DNA of 64,000 nucleotides, from positions 1-64,000 of IMG/VR virus record IMGVR_UViG_3300008117_000025. The stretch is one strand, 5' to 3'. The notes beneath the pieces are model-generated. The model was not told the DNA's origin and searched no databases. It saw nothing but the letters and a program-made list of their open reading frames with translations. A program made the translations under genes and the position numbers. Source of the stretch: a virus. Of this stretch, positions 19,995 to 29,850 are shown piece by piece. Positions within the stretch are counted from its first letter, which is position 1. Every line of letters begins with the position of its first letter.

Positions 19995-20762
19995 CTAAAA
20001 GATTAATTTTGAATTATTAATAGGATTATGTTTAGCATAGGTTCCCCATTTATAATAGAAATATTCATGGCATTGTTGTTCAATTTGTTGATTTTTTACT
20101 GTATCTTCAGGTAATCGTGTTCCTAGTGATACAAAGTGATAGAAATGACAATTGTATGTTCTTAACATTTTCATTCCTACCATTTCACATTTCATAAAAA
20201 ATTCCCAATCTACTACCCAATGCCCTGGGTATGACTCATCCCATCCACCTATTTTTAAGTAGTCTTTTTTAGACATAAAGATAGGGAGTGTTGAGCCTGT
20301 TTCCTCAATTTTATCTTCAATTAGGTTTACTTCATATTTCCAAAATGCTTTTAAATCAAATGTTTTAGGATCACGTCCTAAATCTTTAATATGAAATTGC
20401 CTAAACATACTAGGTGTAGGTTCAATTTGATTTGGAGATATTACTGAATTAGGAGTATACATCTTTGTTAAGTATGTATCCCAATTTGAGGGAAATACAT
20501 TATCATCATTAACAATTAGAATTAATTCATTTGAGGCGTTATAAACTCCTAAATTAGTTGCTCTACACAGTCCTTGATTTTCACCTAAATCGAGTATATC
20601 AATTTTGTCTTTATATTTTTCTAATACCTCTTTATTTAAATCATAATAACCATCTACCACAACAATTATTTGGTTATTATGTATTTGTCCTTCAATAGCA
20701 GATTGAAGGCATAAATCCAATGCTTCTGGTTCTTTATATGCTGGTATTATTACAGATATCAT
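19995..20762 (-). CDS. Family 2 glycosyltransferase, 255 aa
   Basis: The N-terminus MISVIIPAYKEPEALDLCL and the metal-binding IVNDDNVFPS are typical of GT-A fold family 2 enzymes using nucleotide sugars. The later WDESYPGHWVVDWEFFMKC segment is the usual acceptor-site region (GGWDE ... ED-like). It is the last gene of the glycan cassette and overlaps the upstream gene by 29 bases. Confidence 0.88.
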   Translation of the reverse strand: MISVIIPAYKEPEALDLCLQSAIEGQIHNNQIIVVVDGYYDLNKEVLEKYKDKIDILDLGENQGLCRATNLGVYNASNELILIVNDDNVFPSNWDTYLTKMYTPNSVISPNQIEPTPSMFRQFHIKDLGRDPKTFDLKAFWKYEVNLIEDKIEETGSTLPIFMSKKDYLKIGGWDESYPGHWVVDWEFFMKCEMVGMKMLRTYNCHFYHFVSLGTRLPEDTVKNQQIEQQCHEYFYYKWGTYAKHNPINNSKLIF

Positions 20763-21426
20763 TCCAATTAGTTAAAGGTGATAACCAAGCTGTTTCTCCA
20801 TGAGTTGAATAACCTGGTATTGGGGTTATTAAGCTACGTCCTTTATCTCGCAACTCCAAAAACATTTGAAAATCATGAGGGTGAGTTGTTGAGGTCCATT
20901 TTCTGAGTATAGGTTCGTCTTCACGAAGTGTTTTTACTTTAGCTGCAAATGTCATTGTTGTTGAATTAGTTAGTTTCCAATGACATGATTCTGATAGAAA
21001 TACTTTAGTATATTCACCTCCTCCCTCTACAAACGGATTAGCTCCGTCCATATACTTATCGGGATGGTCATATAATGCAGTATAATCTGTTCCCATATTG
21101 AAGGCCTCAAGTAATATTTTATCAGATGTAGGTCGATGTAGATAATCGTTTTCAATAAAATAAACTATTTCATCATTATTATAGCTTAAAGCTTCATCTA
21201 ATGCTAAATTAAAAGTCCCAGCTCCGTGACCTACATTTACTTTTATAATATTAGATTGATATTTACTTATTATTTCGTCTGTTAATTCAGAAGTATTATC
21301 AGCAATAACCAACCAATCAGCTTCTTTAAAACATACAGAAGCATTTCTTAAACAATTTTCATTATTGATATAATTAGGTTTTACCTTATTATACCCTGCA
21401 TCTGATATTCTATATATTATTTTCAT
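20734..21426 (-). CDS. GT-A-like glycosyltransferase, 230 aa
   Basis: The ATG at 21426 overlaps the upstream stop (TAATG). The frame has ADWLVIADNTSELTDE, VGHGAGTFNLALDEAL and YFIENDYLH, where the END stands for the DxD metal motif. This layout resembles uncharacterised GT-A glycosyltransferases of phages and capsule loci. Donor and acceptor are unknown. Confidence 0.65.
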   Translation of the reverse strand: MKIIYRISDAGYNKVKPNYINNENCLRNASVCFKEADWLVIADNTSELTDEIISKYQSNIIKVNVGHGAGTFNLALDEALSYNNDEIVYFIENDYLHRPTSDKILLEAFNMGTDYTALYDHPDKYMDGANPFVEGGGEYTKVFLSESCHWKLTNSTTMTFAAKVKTLREDEPILRKWTSTTHPHDFQMFLELRDKGRSLITPIPGYSTHGETAWLSPLTNWNDICNNTSI

Positions 21427-22130
21427 TATTTTATTATATAACAACCTGGTGGGAATCCTGAATTATCTAGTGTATGGGTTTTATTAAGGTCTAATTTTTC
21501 ATTAGTTACTGGGTGTAGGATAAATTCAGGTAGGTTTTTTTCTTTGAAAAAATATTTAATTGCATCTAAAGTTTCATATAAACAAGAATCATCAAATATT
21601 ATATATCCCCCTGGTTGGACTTTATTGTATAATTCTTCTAGTACTTCTAAGGTAGCAGAATAAGCATCTACATCTATTCGTAATAGGGCTACTTTTTCAA
21701 TTCCAGATGTAGGTAAAGTATCTTTTACAAATCCTTTTAAAAACTTAATTCGGTCTTGATCTCCTAACCCATAATGTTCAAAATGGGATTTTACTTCTTC
21801 TAAACTAATAGCAAGGGGCCCAATTGCATTATATGTAAATAGAGGAGTATGTCTTTCTTTTTCATATTGGTGTTTAGCTCCTTCTAAAGGCTGAAATCCT
21901 TGAAATGAATCACTCACCCAGATATTTTTATCTGAGAATACGTGGCTTAAAAATATACTAAAACCTCCTCTCCAGCATCCACATTCAACAACATCCCCAT
22001 CTATATTAGATATATTTTCATAATTATTAAGTATAGTGTTAAACTCATTTAAACTAACCATTGTGATTTTATTACCAATAATATCCTGGATTAGTTCTTC
22101 ATAAGTAGTGATAGATTCTGTTGATTTCAT
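21426..22130 (-). CDS. TylF/MycF-family O-methyltransferase, 234 aa
   Basis: The SAM-binding loop DGDVVECGCWRGGFS, the WVSDSFQGFQ segment and the metal-binding ALLRIDVDAYSATLEVLEEL followed by GGYIIFDD are hallmarks of the macrocin O-methyltransferase family. These enzymes methylate sugar hydroxyls with SAM and Mg. In this cassette it most likely caps or modifies a deoxysugar. Confidence 0.85.
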   Translation of the reverse strand: MKSTESITTYEELIQDIIGNKITMVSLNEFNTILNNYENISNIDGDVVECGCWRGGFSIFLSHVFSDKNIWVSDSFQGFQPLEGAKHQYEKERHTPLFTYNAIGPLAISLEEVKSHFEHYGLGDQDRIKFLKGFVKDTLPTSGIEKVALLRIDVDAYSATLEVLEELYNKVQPGGYIIFDDSCLYETLDAIKYFFKEKNLPEFILHPVTNEKLDLNKTHTLDNSGFPPGCYIIK

Positions 22131-23023
22131 ATTGTTTTATTATTTATAAGGTAATTAATACGTTTACTAATATATTGGGAAGTTTTTTCTCTAAAATTTT
22201 CTCTTTGAGAGGGAATATCGTTTAATATTATATGGTTTTTATAGAAAGAGGTATAATCCATTTTACCATGCTCATATATTGTTTGTCCTTCTAAAACATA
22301 CTGTTGATAATCCAATCCTTTACTTCTACATATATCAGCAACAGTCATAGAATATAAATCCCACCCTCCATATCCACTCCAGTCATTCTCAACCGGGGCT
22401 ATATCATTATAAAAGGATTTATTATATAAATCAAACCACCCAGCATATTTACTATGTTGAAGAGGTCTTAAAGTAACCTCCTGAGTTGAATTTGCTTGGT
22501 TAAATGCAATGCGAAATATATCTTGTTCAGTATATTGATTATAGGGAACATCATGATAAATTGGGTTGACAAGTGGATCCCAAGTACTATCCCATAGTTT
22601 AGCTATTTGGGGAGTAATAGTAAAATATTTATTTGGAATTTGTTTTGATGCTTCAATTAAGTAATATAATGCCTGTTCACTGAACCAAATATCGGGGCAT
22701 ATACTAATATACCCATCTGTATTATTATCAATTGATTCTTTTTCTAAATCAAGATGACCATATAATTGATCTCCACTATATATTTTTGAATTATGTGTAA
22801 TTTTTTTAGCTAATATTTTTTCTAAATCTTTATACTTATCTATAAAGAATTCTTTAGATAATTTAGATTCATCCCAATTAATAATATAACTAGATAAATT
22901 TAAACATGAATCTAATACAATATCATCTTTAATATAAGGAAGTGATTTAGCTATTCGATCATATGTTAATAAAGCCAAATCAATCTCCCAGGGCATTATG
23001 TGATATCTTATTTTATAAATCAT
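22127..23023 (-). CDS. Putative glycosyltransferase, 298 aa
   Basis: I do not recognise a GT family with certainty. The central ICPDIWFSEQALYYLIEAS and the later GYGGWDLYSMTVADICR resemble acceptor-site phrases of GT-A enzymes. The gene is bound by four-base overlaps to the methyltransferase and the epimerase genes. Context supports a glycosyltransferase or sugar-modifying role. Confidence 0.55.
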   Translation of the reverse strand: MIYKIRYHIMPWEIDLALLTYDRIAKSLPYIKDDIVLDSCLNLSSYIINWDESKLSKEFFIDKYKDLEKILAKKITHNSKIYSGDQLYGHLDLEKESIDNNTDGYISICPDIWFSEQALYYLIEASKQIPNKYFTITPQIAKLWDSTWDPLVNPIYHDVPYNQYTEQDIFRIAFNQANSTQEVTLRPLQHSKYAGWFDLYNKSFYNDIAPVENDWSGYGGWDLYSMTVADICRSKGLDYQQYVLEGQTIYEHGKMDYTSFYKNHIILNDIPSQRENFREKTSQYISKRINYLINNKTI

Positions 23024-23784
23024 TTTAATTTATTATAAATTTCTACAATTCCTTGCTCTAATCCAATATAAGGTAAATTAATGGGTTTTTCGGCCCCTAT
23101 ATAAGATTCCCCATATTCTTGCATTATATGAATTGGCACTTCATAATCAGATAAAGTATTTATTTTTTCTACTATATTTTTTAGAGTAACAGCAATTGAG
23201 TATCTACATTCAGTTTCCTTTGGAGGGTTGGACTCATTAATATAGTATTCTACTATTTGAATAAAATCAGGCATATATATAAAATCCATATATTTGTTTT
23301 GATATATTATTATAGGTTCTTTATTTATATATCTATTAATACTTGCTTTAATAAATCTAGTATCTAATTCATTTTCATCAAACACACCAAATATTCTTAT
23401 ATTATAAAAATTAGGTATATTAGTTATGGAGTTCCTAATAACCAGTTTACTCAAACCATAAGGAGTATCAGGGAAATATATTTCAGCTCCAGAACCAAAA
23501 TGAATAAGTTTATTAAAATGATTTTGATTTGATAATAGATTATAATACATTTTTAAATTATCATCCATTATACCCCAATTTGTATCTTTTGGATTAGTTA
23601 TTCCGGAAGCAGCACAGTGTATTACAACATCAAACCAAGTATCTAAAAAATAAAAATCAACATCTTCAGAATTAGTTAAATCACATTTATTTCTAGTAAT
23701 AGTAGCTACTTCATACTTATCTTTTAAAGCATTATATAGCGATTTGCCTATATAACCGTTAGTTCCTGTAATTAGAATTTTCAT
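23020..23784 (-). CDS. NAD-dependent epimerase/dehydratase (extended SDR), 254 aa
   Basis: The Rossmann motif GTNGYIGKSL begins at residue 7 and the active-site YGLSK (Tyr/Lys) lies near residue 130. HCAASG and RIFGVFDEN fit extended SDRs acting on nucleotide sugars. The protein is shorter than typical (about 310), with a reduced C-terminal substrate domain. The exact reaction is not clear. Confidence 0.8.
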   Translation of the reverse strand: MKILITGTNGYIGKSLYNALKDKYEVATITRNKCDLTNSEDVDFYFLDTWFDVVIHCAASGITNPKDTNWGIMDDNLKMYYNLLSNQNHFNKLIHFGSGAEIYFPDTPYGLSKLVIRNSITNIPNFYNIRIFGVFDENELDTRFIKASINRYINKEPIIIYQNKYMDFIYMPDFIQIVEYYINESNPPKETECRYSIAVTLKNIVEKINTLSDYEVPIHIMQEYGESYIGAEKPINLPYIGLEQGIVEIYNKLK

Positions 23785-24317
23785 TTTGTCTTAGAATAAT
23801 CCGCAAACTCAACTAATATAGTGCTAACTCCATCTTCACGACCTAATGCTTTTTCATAAGCAGGCATTATTTCTTCTGGTTCATTTAATTCAATTACTTC
23901 TATATTCTTAAGCATGGAACGAAATGCATCTGAGAAATTACCTTTATGTTGACATTGGGGGTCTACTGGGTGTTCACTTCCAACGGCTACTCTAATAATA
24001 ACTTTAGGGGTACATTTACCATTAGACATAGTTATAAACTTATCTAAATGATTTACTATTTGATCTGTTCCCATTAATATAAAATTCCATCTAGGATATG
24101 TTGATACGGGGATCATACCTTCAATAGCCATTCCGTTTGCTAGTCCTGATTGTAGATATTCAGCTACAGGGAGTTCTATTTTTTTATTATCAGGAAGGTG
24201 TTTTAATGAATCATATAGTCCTGTTCCTTCATATTCTACTGCTTGTCCTATAAACATTGTTTTAGGATGCTCAGCTAGAAAACTCATTGCTCGTTTTAAT
24301 TCTTCAAAATATTTCAT
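23781..24317 (-). CDS. Transketolase-like Pyr domain, E1-beta-like subunit, 178 aa
   Basis: The segment FIGQAVEYEGTGLYDSL, the LPVAEYLQSGLANGMAIEG phrase with its activating Glu, and IRVAVGSEHP match the pyrimidine-binding domain of 2-oxoacid dehydrogenase E1-beta subunits. The protein stops after this domain and lacks the C-terminal transketolase domain. It should pair with the gene product at 24321 to bind thiamine diphosphate. Confidence 0.75.
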   Translation of the reverse strand: MKYFEELKRAMSFLAEHPKTMFIGQAVEYEGTGLYDSLKHLPDNKKIELPVAEYLQSGLANGMAIEGMIPVSTYPRWNFILMGTDQIVNHLDKFITMSNGKCTPKVIIRVAVGSEHPVDPQCQHKGNFSDAFRSMLKNIEVIELNEPEEIMPAYEKALGREDGVSTILVEFADYSKTK

Positions 24318-24320
24318 ATA

Positions 24321-24950
24321 TTAAAATTGAACCCTCACACCAGCACCAGCATGGGGGTATTTTTCATTATTGTATTGATAGTAATATAAGTTCTTTTGTT
24401 TGAGTATCCCACCTTTATATTCGGTTTCTAAATAATAAGGTTTATTTCTATTCCAAATATCTGGGGTTGGGGTGCAAACTGATTTTTTATTATCTTCAAC
24501 AATGAATGTAATAGGTAAATTGTGGTTTAGACTGTATTTATAAGCCTCATGGAATGCTCCAGTTTCAGCACTCATATCTCCAACCCAACACCATACTCTG
24601 TTTGACTTACCTTGCAATTTAAGAGCAAATGCAATTCCAGCTGCAATTGAAGGGATACCACCAACAATTGAACTGCAAATGAATTTATATTCAGGTAAGT
24701 TCATAACCATAGACTTACCATTCATTATATTTTCTCTTATTATTTCTTTAGGAATGCCTTTAAGTAATCCTTGGTAGTGGTTTCTCCAAGTACAACACAC
24801 CCAATCATTTTCAATATCAATTTCTTTAAATACTTCTATTATTGATTCTTCATTCCCCGAATACAAATGAATAGGTGCTTTAATACTACCTGCATTAAAT
24901 GTATCTCCTATTTCTGTTTCAAAGGATATTAATTCTTCCTTGGTTACCAT
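24321..24950 (-). CDS. Thiamine-diphosphate-binding E1-alpha-like subunit, 209 aa
   Basis: The motif VGDMSAETGAFHEAYKYSL followed by LPITFIVEDNKKS is the GDG...N thiamine-diphosphate/Mg site in the E1-alpha form (GDxxxxxGxFHEA). At 209 residues it contains little more than the PP domain. With the neighbouring Pyr-domain protein it forms a minimal split TPP enzyme inside a sugar cassette. It may transfer a two-carbon or acetyl unit to a keto sugar, which is an inference from the adjacent RfbH. Confidence 0.8.
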   Translation of the reverse strand: MVTKEELISFETEIGDTFNAGSIKAPIHLYSGNEESIIEVFKEIDIENDWVCCTWRNHYQGLLKGIPKEIIRENIMNGKSMVMNLPEYKFICSSIVGGIPSIAAGIAFALKLQGKSNRVWCWVGDMSAETGAFHEAYKYSLNHNLPITFIVEDNKKSVCTPTPDIWNRNKPYYLETEYKGGILKQKNLYYYQYNNEKYPHAGAGVRVQF

Positions 24951-25888
24951 ATGAACTTATTTTTATAATATTTTATAATATGAGATAATTCTTCATCAAA
25001 TTTCATTTTAGGTTCCCAACCTAATGCTCTTAATTTAGAATCATCTAAGGCATATCTAACATCTTGTCCTACTCTAGAATATGTAAAATCTAAATGTTTA
25101 GATGGTGTTTCAAACCCATATTCATATATCACTTTACAGACTGTGTCTATATTTGATTGTTCAAACCCACCAGCAATATTGTATATTTCATTTTCTACTT
25201 CTGCTTCAATAATAGTAATAATAGCTTCTGCAGTATCACTAGCATGTAACCAATTTCTAATAGGTGTACCATTATTATGTAAAGGTATTTTTCTACCTAA
25301 TTCTAAATACTTACATGTTTTAGGAATTAATTTTTCAACATATTGACCAATACCATAATTGTTAGTTGGTCTAACAATAATGTAAGGTAATTTATATGTT
25401 CTAGCCCAAGCTAATACTAACATATCAGCTGCTGCTTTAGTTGCTGAGTATGGGTTAGATGGTTTAAGTAGGTCAGTTTCAGTATGAGCACCCTCATCTA
25501 TGTCACCATATACTTCATCAGTACTGAAGTGAAGTAGTATTGGTGTTTTGGAGGTTTCTTGTCTGTAATTTTTAATTAGTTCTAATAGGTTGTGAACACC
25601 ATTAATATTGGAATGAATAAACTCATCACTATTAGCTATTGAATTACCAACATGGGTCTCAGCAGCAGTATTAATTATATAATCACATTCATACAAAAAT
25701 TTCAAATCATTTATATCACAATGTACAAATGAAAAATTTTTATATTGTTTAAATTCATTTAGTAGTGTTTTATTAGCGGCGTACGTCATTTTATCTATAC
25801 CTTTAACATACCACCCTTTTTTTAGACAGATCCTTGTAATATAAGATCCTATAAATCCTAAACACCCTGTTATATATACTATTTTCAT
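24944..25888 (-). CDS. dTDP-glucose 4,6-dehydratase-like SDR, 314 aa
   Basis: The motifs are GCLGFIGSY (cofactor), NTAAETHVGNSI, STDEVYGD, and YSATKAAADMLVLAW with the catalytic Tyr/Lys. RPTNNYGIGQ and the later IRNWLHASDTAEAI are typical of RfbB-type dehydratases. The THVGNSI and STDEVYG phrases place it with RmlB rather than the GDP-mannose branch. It may act on CDP-glucose to feed RfbH. Confidence 0.85.
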   Translation of the reverse strand: MKIVYITGCLGFIGSYITRICLKKGWYVKGIDKMTYAANKTLLNEFKQYKNFSFVHCDINDLKFLYECDYIINTAAETHVGNSIANSDEFIHSNINGVHNLLELIKNYRQETSKTPILLHFSTDEVYGDIDEGAHTETDLLKPSNPYSATKAAADMLVLAWARTYKLPYIIVRPTNNYGIGQYVEKLIPKTCKYLELGRKIPLHNNGTPIRNWLHASDTAEAIITIIEAEVENEIYNIAGGFEQSNIDTVCKVIYEYGFETPSKHLDFTYSRVGQDVRYALDDSKLRALGWEPKMKFDEELSHIIKYYKNKFIW

Positions 25889-25889
25889 T

Positions 25890-26723
25890 TTAGTTTTTAT
25901 TTATAGAAATCCACTCTTTTGGAAAATAATTTCCATTAATTATATTATTTAAAGAAGGATGATTTAGATAATTATAAGGACAAATAACTCTTTTATCTGG
26001 GTTTTGATTTAGGTAAGCACCCCACCAACTAAAAGTACTATTTGCAATTATATTATGATCACAAAGAGTCATTAGGCACATATCTTTAAATCTATCTAAA
26101 TTTTCAACATAAACACAATTATCTAATTTAAAATTTTCTTTTACCCATTCTATTCCATTTGAAAAGATTAAATACTTTATTTTTTTATTAGGAAAAATAG
26201 ATTGAATAACGTTAATTGCTTCTTTATAATATTCCAAAGATAAATTTAAAGATGAAACTTGTAAATAATCTCCTCTTCTAAAATGAATTGATACTAATAT
26301 TTCATCTTTTTGTTTTATATTAGAAATGTAATTTGAACAGAAATCTTTAATTTCATCTTTAAAAGTAAAAGTTTCTATTATCTTTTTTTGGATTGGATGA
26401 AATATTTCATAAGTATTAAAAATCCCGCTAATATTATAATTTTGATTTGAATCTAAATAAAATAATCGCTCATCTACGGATTGGCTTTCGTCTAAATCAA
26501 TACTATATATGTCAAGATTATTAACATCTGAAATAGGGGATATATTGATTTGGGATTGGAAGGGTTCATTTAATGGGAACCCCCATCTTCTTTCTATATA
26601 TTCCTTAACAAATAGTATATCTAGTCCTGTTTTTTCACTTATAGCTAATAAAGAAGCATATTGTGACATTTGTGAGCCAAAATCACAGGAGATTGATATA
26701 TCTAATTGAGTTATAAATCCCAT
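25890..26723 (-). CDS. Family 11 alpha-1,2-fucosyltransferase-like, 277 aa
   Basis: The phrase VSIHFRRGDYL is the conserved HxRRGDY motif of family 11 fucosyltransferases that binds GDP-fucose. DHNIIANSTFSWWGAYLN is the second family motif (NSTFSWWGAxL). Length is normal (about 280). With Gmd and Fcl encoded next door, the phage can make its own donor. The acceptor is unknown. Confidence 0.88.
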   Translation of the reverse strand: MGFITQLDISISCDFGSQMSQYASLLAISEKTGLDILFVKEYIERRWGFPLNEPFQSQINISPISDVNNLDIYSIDLDESQSVDERLFYLDSNQNYNISGIFNTYEIFHPIQKKIIETFTFKDEIKDFCSNYISNIKQKDEILVSIHFRRGDYLQVSSLNLSLEYYKEAINVIQSIFPNKKIKYLIFSNGIEWVKENFKLDNCVYVENLDRFKDMCLMTLCDHNIIANSTFSWWGAYLNQNPDKRVICPYNYLNHPSLNNIINGNYFPKEWISINKN

Positions 26724-26728
26724 TTTAT

Positions 26729-28069
26729 TTAATGGCTTTTCATAAAAGCATCAACTACCTGCTCAATATAATCTAACTGCTCATCAGTAATTCCGGGATA
26801 TACTCCTAGGAAGAATGTATCTAGAGTAGTTTTAGTTGCTATTGGGAATTGAGTTCTTGGATTTTCATATTCCTTAGCTAGTTTTTCATGGGCAGGATGG
26901 AAAAGAGCATTGCCTGTAAAATAAGACCTAGTTTGGATTTTTGCTCCTTCCATATGATTGACCATTTCAGATTTAGTAAAAGGAGTATTATCTTTTAATG
27001 TTACTAGATAACCAAACCAAGAAACATCTGCTTTATCATTCCATGTAGGCATGTAAAAATATTCAGAATATTTAGAAAATATATTATATAAGCGATTAAA
27101 ATTATATTTTCTTCGAGCATGCATTTCATCAAGCTTATCTAATTGAGCAAGACCCATTGCTGCTTGCATTTCAGTTGGTTTTAGATTATATCCAATTTCT
27201 TCAAACACATACCTATGATCAAAAATAATATCATCCTGTTCTTTAAACCAAGCACCAAATCTACAACCGCATGCTGTACCTTCTGTTACATTTCCTGGTT
27301 TAGCCGAATTACAATAACATGCTCTACCCCAATCTCTGAGTGAGGCTAGAGCCATTCTCTTTTTAGCTGAATTAACAGCTACAAACCCACCTTCACCCAT
27401 TGTCATATGATGTGCTGGGAAGAAGGAGCAAGTTGAGATATCCCCAAAGGTTCCTAGGGGTTTTCCGTCCCAGGTACTACCTAAGGCGTCGCAAGTATCT
27501 TCTAAATAAATCAAATCGTATTTCTTTACTATATCCATAAGTCTATCCATATCAGGAGGATTACCTAATACGTGTGCAAAGATTATACCTTTAATTTCTT
27601 TATTAACATCTTTTTCAAGTAAATCTTCAACTTGATCCAGATTAAGGTTTAAATTAGGAAGTTCAACATCAACAAAAACAGGAACAAATCCACTTTGAAT
27701 CAAGGGATTGATTGTTGTGGGAAAACATACTACAGGAGTAATAAATTTAGAACCTTTAGGTAATTCACCACCACGTTTAGTTGTTAAAAGAGATACCATA
27801 AGCAAATTAGCAGAACTACCTGAATTTACTACAATACCGTCTTTCTTACCAAGTAGCGGTGCAAATTTTAGCTCAAATTCTCTTCCTTTTTCTCCCAAAA
27901 TAAACCACTCATCTAATAAAGAGTTAACACCTGCTACAAACTCCTTATCATCATAGAATGGACCTGAATATTGCACCCAGTCTTTACCGGCTTCCCATTT
28001 TTTATTTTTCTTTTTTTCTTTTACATAAGCACTGATGGCATCTAATATAGCCTGTTTTGCTGTATTCAT
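26729..28069 (-). CDS. rfbH: RfbH-type PLP/iron-sulfur hexulose 3-dehydratase, 446 aa
   Basis: The protein is a DegT/AHBA-like aminotransferase-fold enzyme in which the PLP lysine is replaced: FFPAHHMTMGEGG carries His near residue 220-221. That is diagnostic of CDP-6-deoxy-4-keto-glucose 3-dehydrase (E1). Cys193, Cys251 and Cys253 match the known C-x57-C-x-C spacing of the 2Fe-2S ligands, and a further CGC lies at 267-269. It makes 3,6-dideoxy sugar intermediates. The usual reductase partner is not seen here. Confidence 0.9.
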   Translation of the reverse strand: MNTAKQAILDAISAYVKEKKKNKKWEAGKDWVQYSGPFYDDKEFVAGVNSLLDEWFILGEKGREFELKFAPLLGKKDGIVVNSGSSANLLMVSLLTTKRGGELPKGSKFITPVVCFPTTINPLIQSGFVPVFVDVELPNLNLNLDQVEDLLEKDVNKEIKGIIFAHVLGNPPDMDRLMDIVKKYDLIYLEDTCDALGSTWDGKPLGTFGDISTCSFFPAHHMTMGEGGFVAVNSAKKRMALASLRDWGRACYCNSAKPGNVTEGTACGCRFGAWFKEQDDIIFDHRYVFEEIGYNLKPTEMQAAMGLAQLDKLDEMHARRKYNFNRLYNIFSKYSEYFYMPTWNDKADVSWFGYLVTLKDNTPFTKSEMVNHMEGAKIQTRSYFTGNALFHPAHEKLAKEYENPRTQFPIATKTTLDTFFLGVYPGITDEQLDYIEQVVDAFMKSH

Positions 28070-28070
28070 C

Positions 28071-28883
28071 TTATACTAATTTATTAAGTTTAAATATTTC
28101 TAAAATCTTATCTACTATATTTTGTTCATAATTAACATATTGTAATGCTAGTTTGTAATTTTCCTCAATAATGTCCTTTTTAGATTCATAATACTGAGGT
28201 GTTAATTTATTTGAAAGGTAAATAAAATCATCTGGATTTTCAAATTTAATTACACCTTTTTCATTAAAAAAATTATCTATATTTGAACATCCCCAATATA
28301 TTGGGATTGTTTTTAGTAGGAAACAATCTAATATTTTTTCACTAAACCACCCTCTATGTGAAAAGTTCTCAATAGCTACACCAAACATAGAATCACTAAA
28401 TATTTCTTCCTTATCAATTCGAGCTTTTTCAATATTACTTCTGTCTCCGTATGTGTGGAAGAATTTAGTAGGAACTTTAATTTCATTTTTTCTAGCTAAT
28501 ATCTCATGCCTCATTTGATGACCATATGATTTTAATAAAGTACCACACAAATGGGCAATTTTAAATTCTTTAGAATGGTTTACTTCATATTGGTGCGGCT
28601 TAAACCAGGTATGACCAAAAGGTAAAAATATTGCATTCTCGCAGCTATTTAATATTTTATCATCCCAGGTTATTATAATATTAAATAAATCTTTATTTTG
28701 AATAACCCAATCGTGTTTACCAAAATATTCATTAGGTTCATATAATGTTATAATATTAATGGGGGATAATTCCTCTTGGGACTGAGGTATACATTCAACG
28801 AATAAGGAAAAATCAAGATCTTTAAGATGATCTAGTTTTTCTTCAAATATTTTTTTATCTAAAAAATCAATTTTTAGTTTCAC
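28071..28883 (-). CDS. Family 10 fucosyltransferase-like glycosyltransferase, 270 aa
   Basis: The segment FGVAIENFSHRGWFSEKIL and the following TIPIYWGCSNIDNFF give the family 10 pattern (ENS...TEK...P.YWG) of alpha-1,3/1,4-fucosyltransferases, which bind GDP-fucose. It lacks a membrane anchor. It lies beside gmd and overlaps it by 17 bases, consistent with use of the same donor. Confidence 0.83.
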   Translation of the reverse strand: MKLKIDFLDKKIFEEKLDHLKDLDFSLFVECIPQSQEELSPINIITLYEPNEYFGKHDWVIQNKDLFNIIITWDDKILNSCENAIFLPFGHTWFKPHQYEVNHSKEFKIAHLCGTLLKSYGHQMRHEILARKNEIKVPTKFFHTYGDRSNIEKARIDKEEIFSDSMFGVAIENFSHRGWFSEKILDCFLLKTIPIYWGCSNIDNFFNEKGVIKFENPDDFIYLSNKLTPQYYESKKDIIEENYKLALQYVNYEQNIVDKILEIFKLNKLV

Positions 28884-29850
28884 TATTATAATAATTTAAC
28901 CAGTATTCAATCATTTCATCTAACATTGTTTCAAAAGTATATTTTGGAGACCATCCTAGTGCTCTTAATTTAGATGAATCCCCTTTTAACACATCTAATT
29001 CCTCAGGCCTAAAATATTTTTCATCTTTAACTACATATTCTTTCCAATCTAAACCCAATGATAAAAATACATAATCACATAATTCTTTAACAGTATGAGA
29101 AACTCCAGTAGCACAAACAAAATCATCTGGGTTTGGTTGTTGTAGGATCAACCACATTGCTTCTACATAATCCTTTGCATGTCCCCAATCTCTAGAAGCA
29201 TCTAGATTACCTAATTTAAGCTCATTAGATAATTTTAATTTAATTTTAACTGCTTCTTTTACTACTTTGTTAGTAACAAAATTAGTACCACGTCTTGAAG
29301 ATTCATGATTAAATAAAATACCATTTGAAATAAACATATTATAAGAATTTCTATAATTTCTACAAATGTTATATCCAAACACTTTAGCACACCCATAAGG
29401 AGAAACAGGATGCATTGGAGTAGTTTCTCTTTGAAAACCATCATCATCAATACAATTACCAAACATTTCAGAAGAAGAAGCTTGATATATTTTAGCATCA
29501 GGTTTAATAAGCCTAACAGCTTCAAGTAAATTTAATACTCCTATTCCTGTAGTGTTAGCAGTATAAATTGGTTGATCAAATGAAATTCTAACATGAGATT
29601 GAGCTCCTAAATTATAGATTTCATCTGGTTGGATTACTTGGATTGCTTTAATAAGGGAGGATAGATCTGTTAAGTCAGCATATATTAATTTGACTTGATC
29701 AAATATACTATCTAAACGAGCAGTTTGGTTTTCAGATACAGAATTGCGCTTTAAAATACCATATACTTCATATCCTTTACTTAGCAAAAATTCAGCTAAA
29801 TAACTACCATCCTGTCCATTTATACCTGTTATAAGTGCTTTAGAAATCAT
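28867..29850 (-). CDS. gmd: GDP-mannose 4,6-dehydratase
   Basis: The motif GINGQDGSYLAEFLL at residues 9-23, the NLGAQSHV phrase, SSSEMFG, SPYGCAKVFGY (Tyr/Lys) and NHESSRRGTNFVTNKV are all diagnostic of Gmd. It converts GDP-D-mannose to GDP-4-keto-6-deoxymannose, the first step to GDP-L-fucose. At 327 residues it is nearly full length. It overlaps the downstream and upstream sugar genes by a few bases. Confidence 0.93.
   Translation of the reverse strand: MISKALITGINGQDGSYLAEFLLSKGYEVYGILKRNSVSENQTARLDSIFDQVKLIYADLTDLSSLIKAIQVIQPDEIYNLGAQSHVRISFDQPIYTANTTGIGVLNLLEAVRLIKPDAKIYQASSSEMFGNCIDDDGFQRETTPMHPVSPYGCAKVFGYNICRNYRNSYNMFISNGILFNHESSRRGTNFVTNKVVKEAVKIKLKLSNELKLGNLDASRDWGHAKDYVEAMWLILQQPNPDDFVCATGVSHTVKELCDYVFLSLGLDWKEYVVKDEKYFRPEELDVLKGDSSKLRALGWSPKYTFETMLDEMIEYWLNYYNSETKN

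Noticed and set aside
29262-29525. Minus-strand Leu-rich 87-codon frame inside gmd
   Set aside because: It is an alternative-frame shadow of a well-supported gene.
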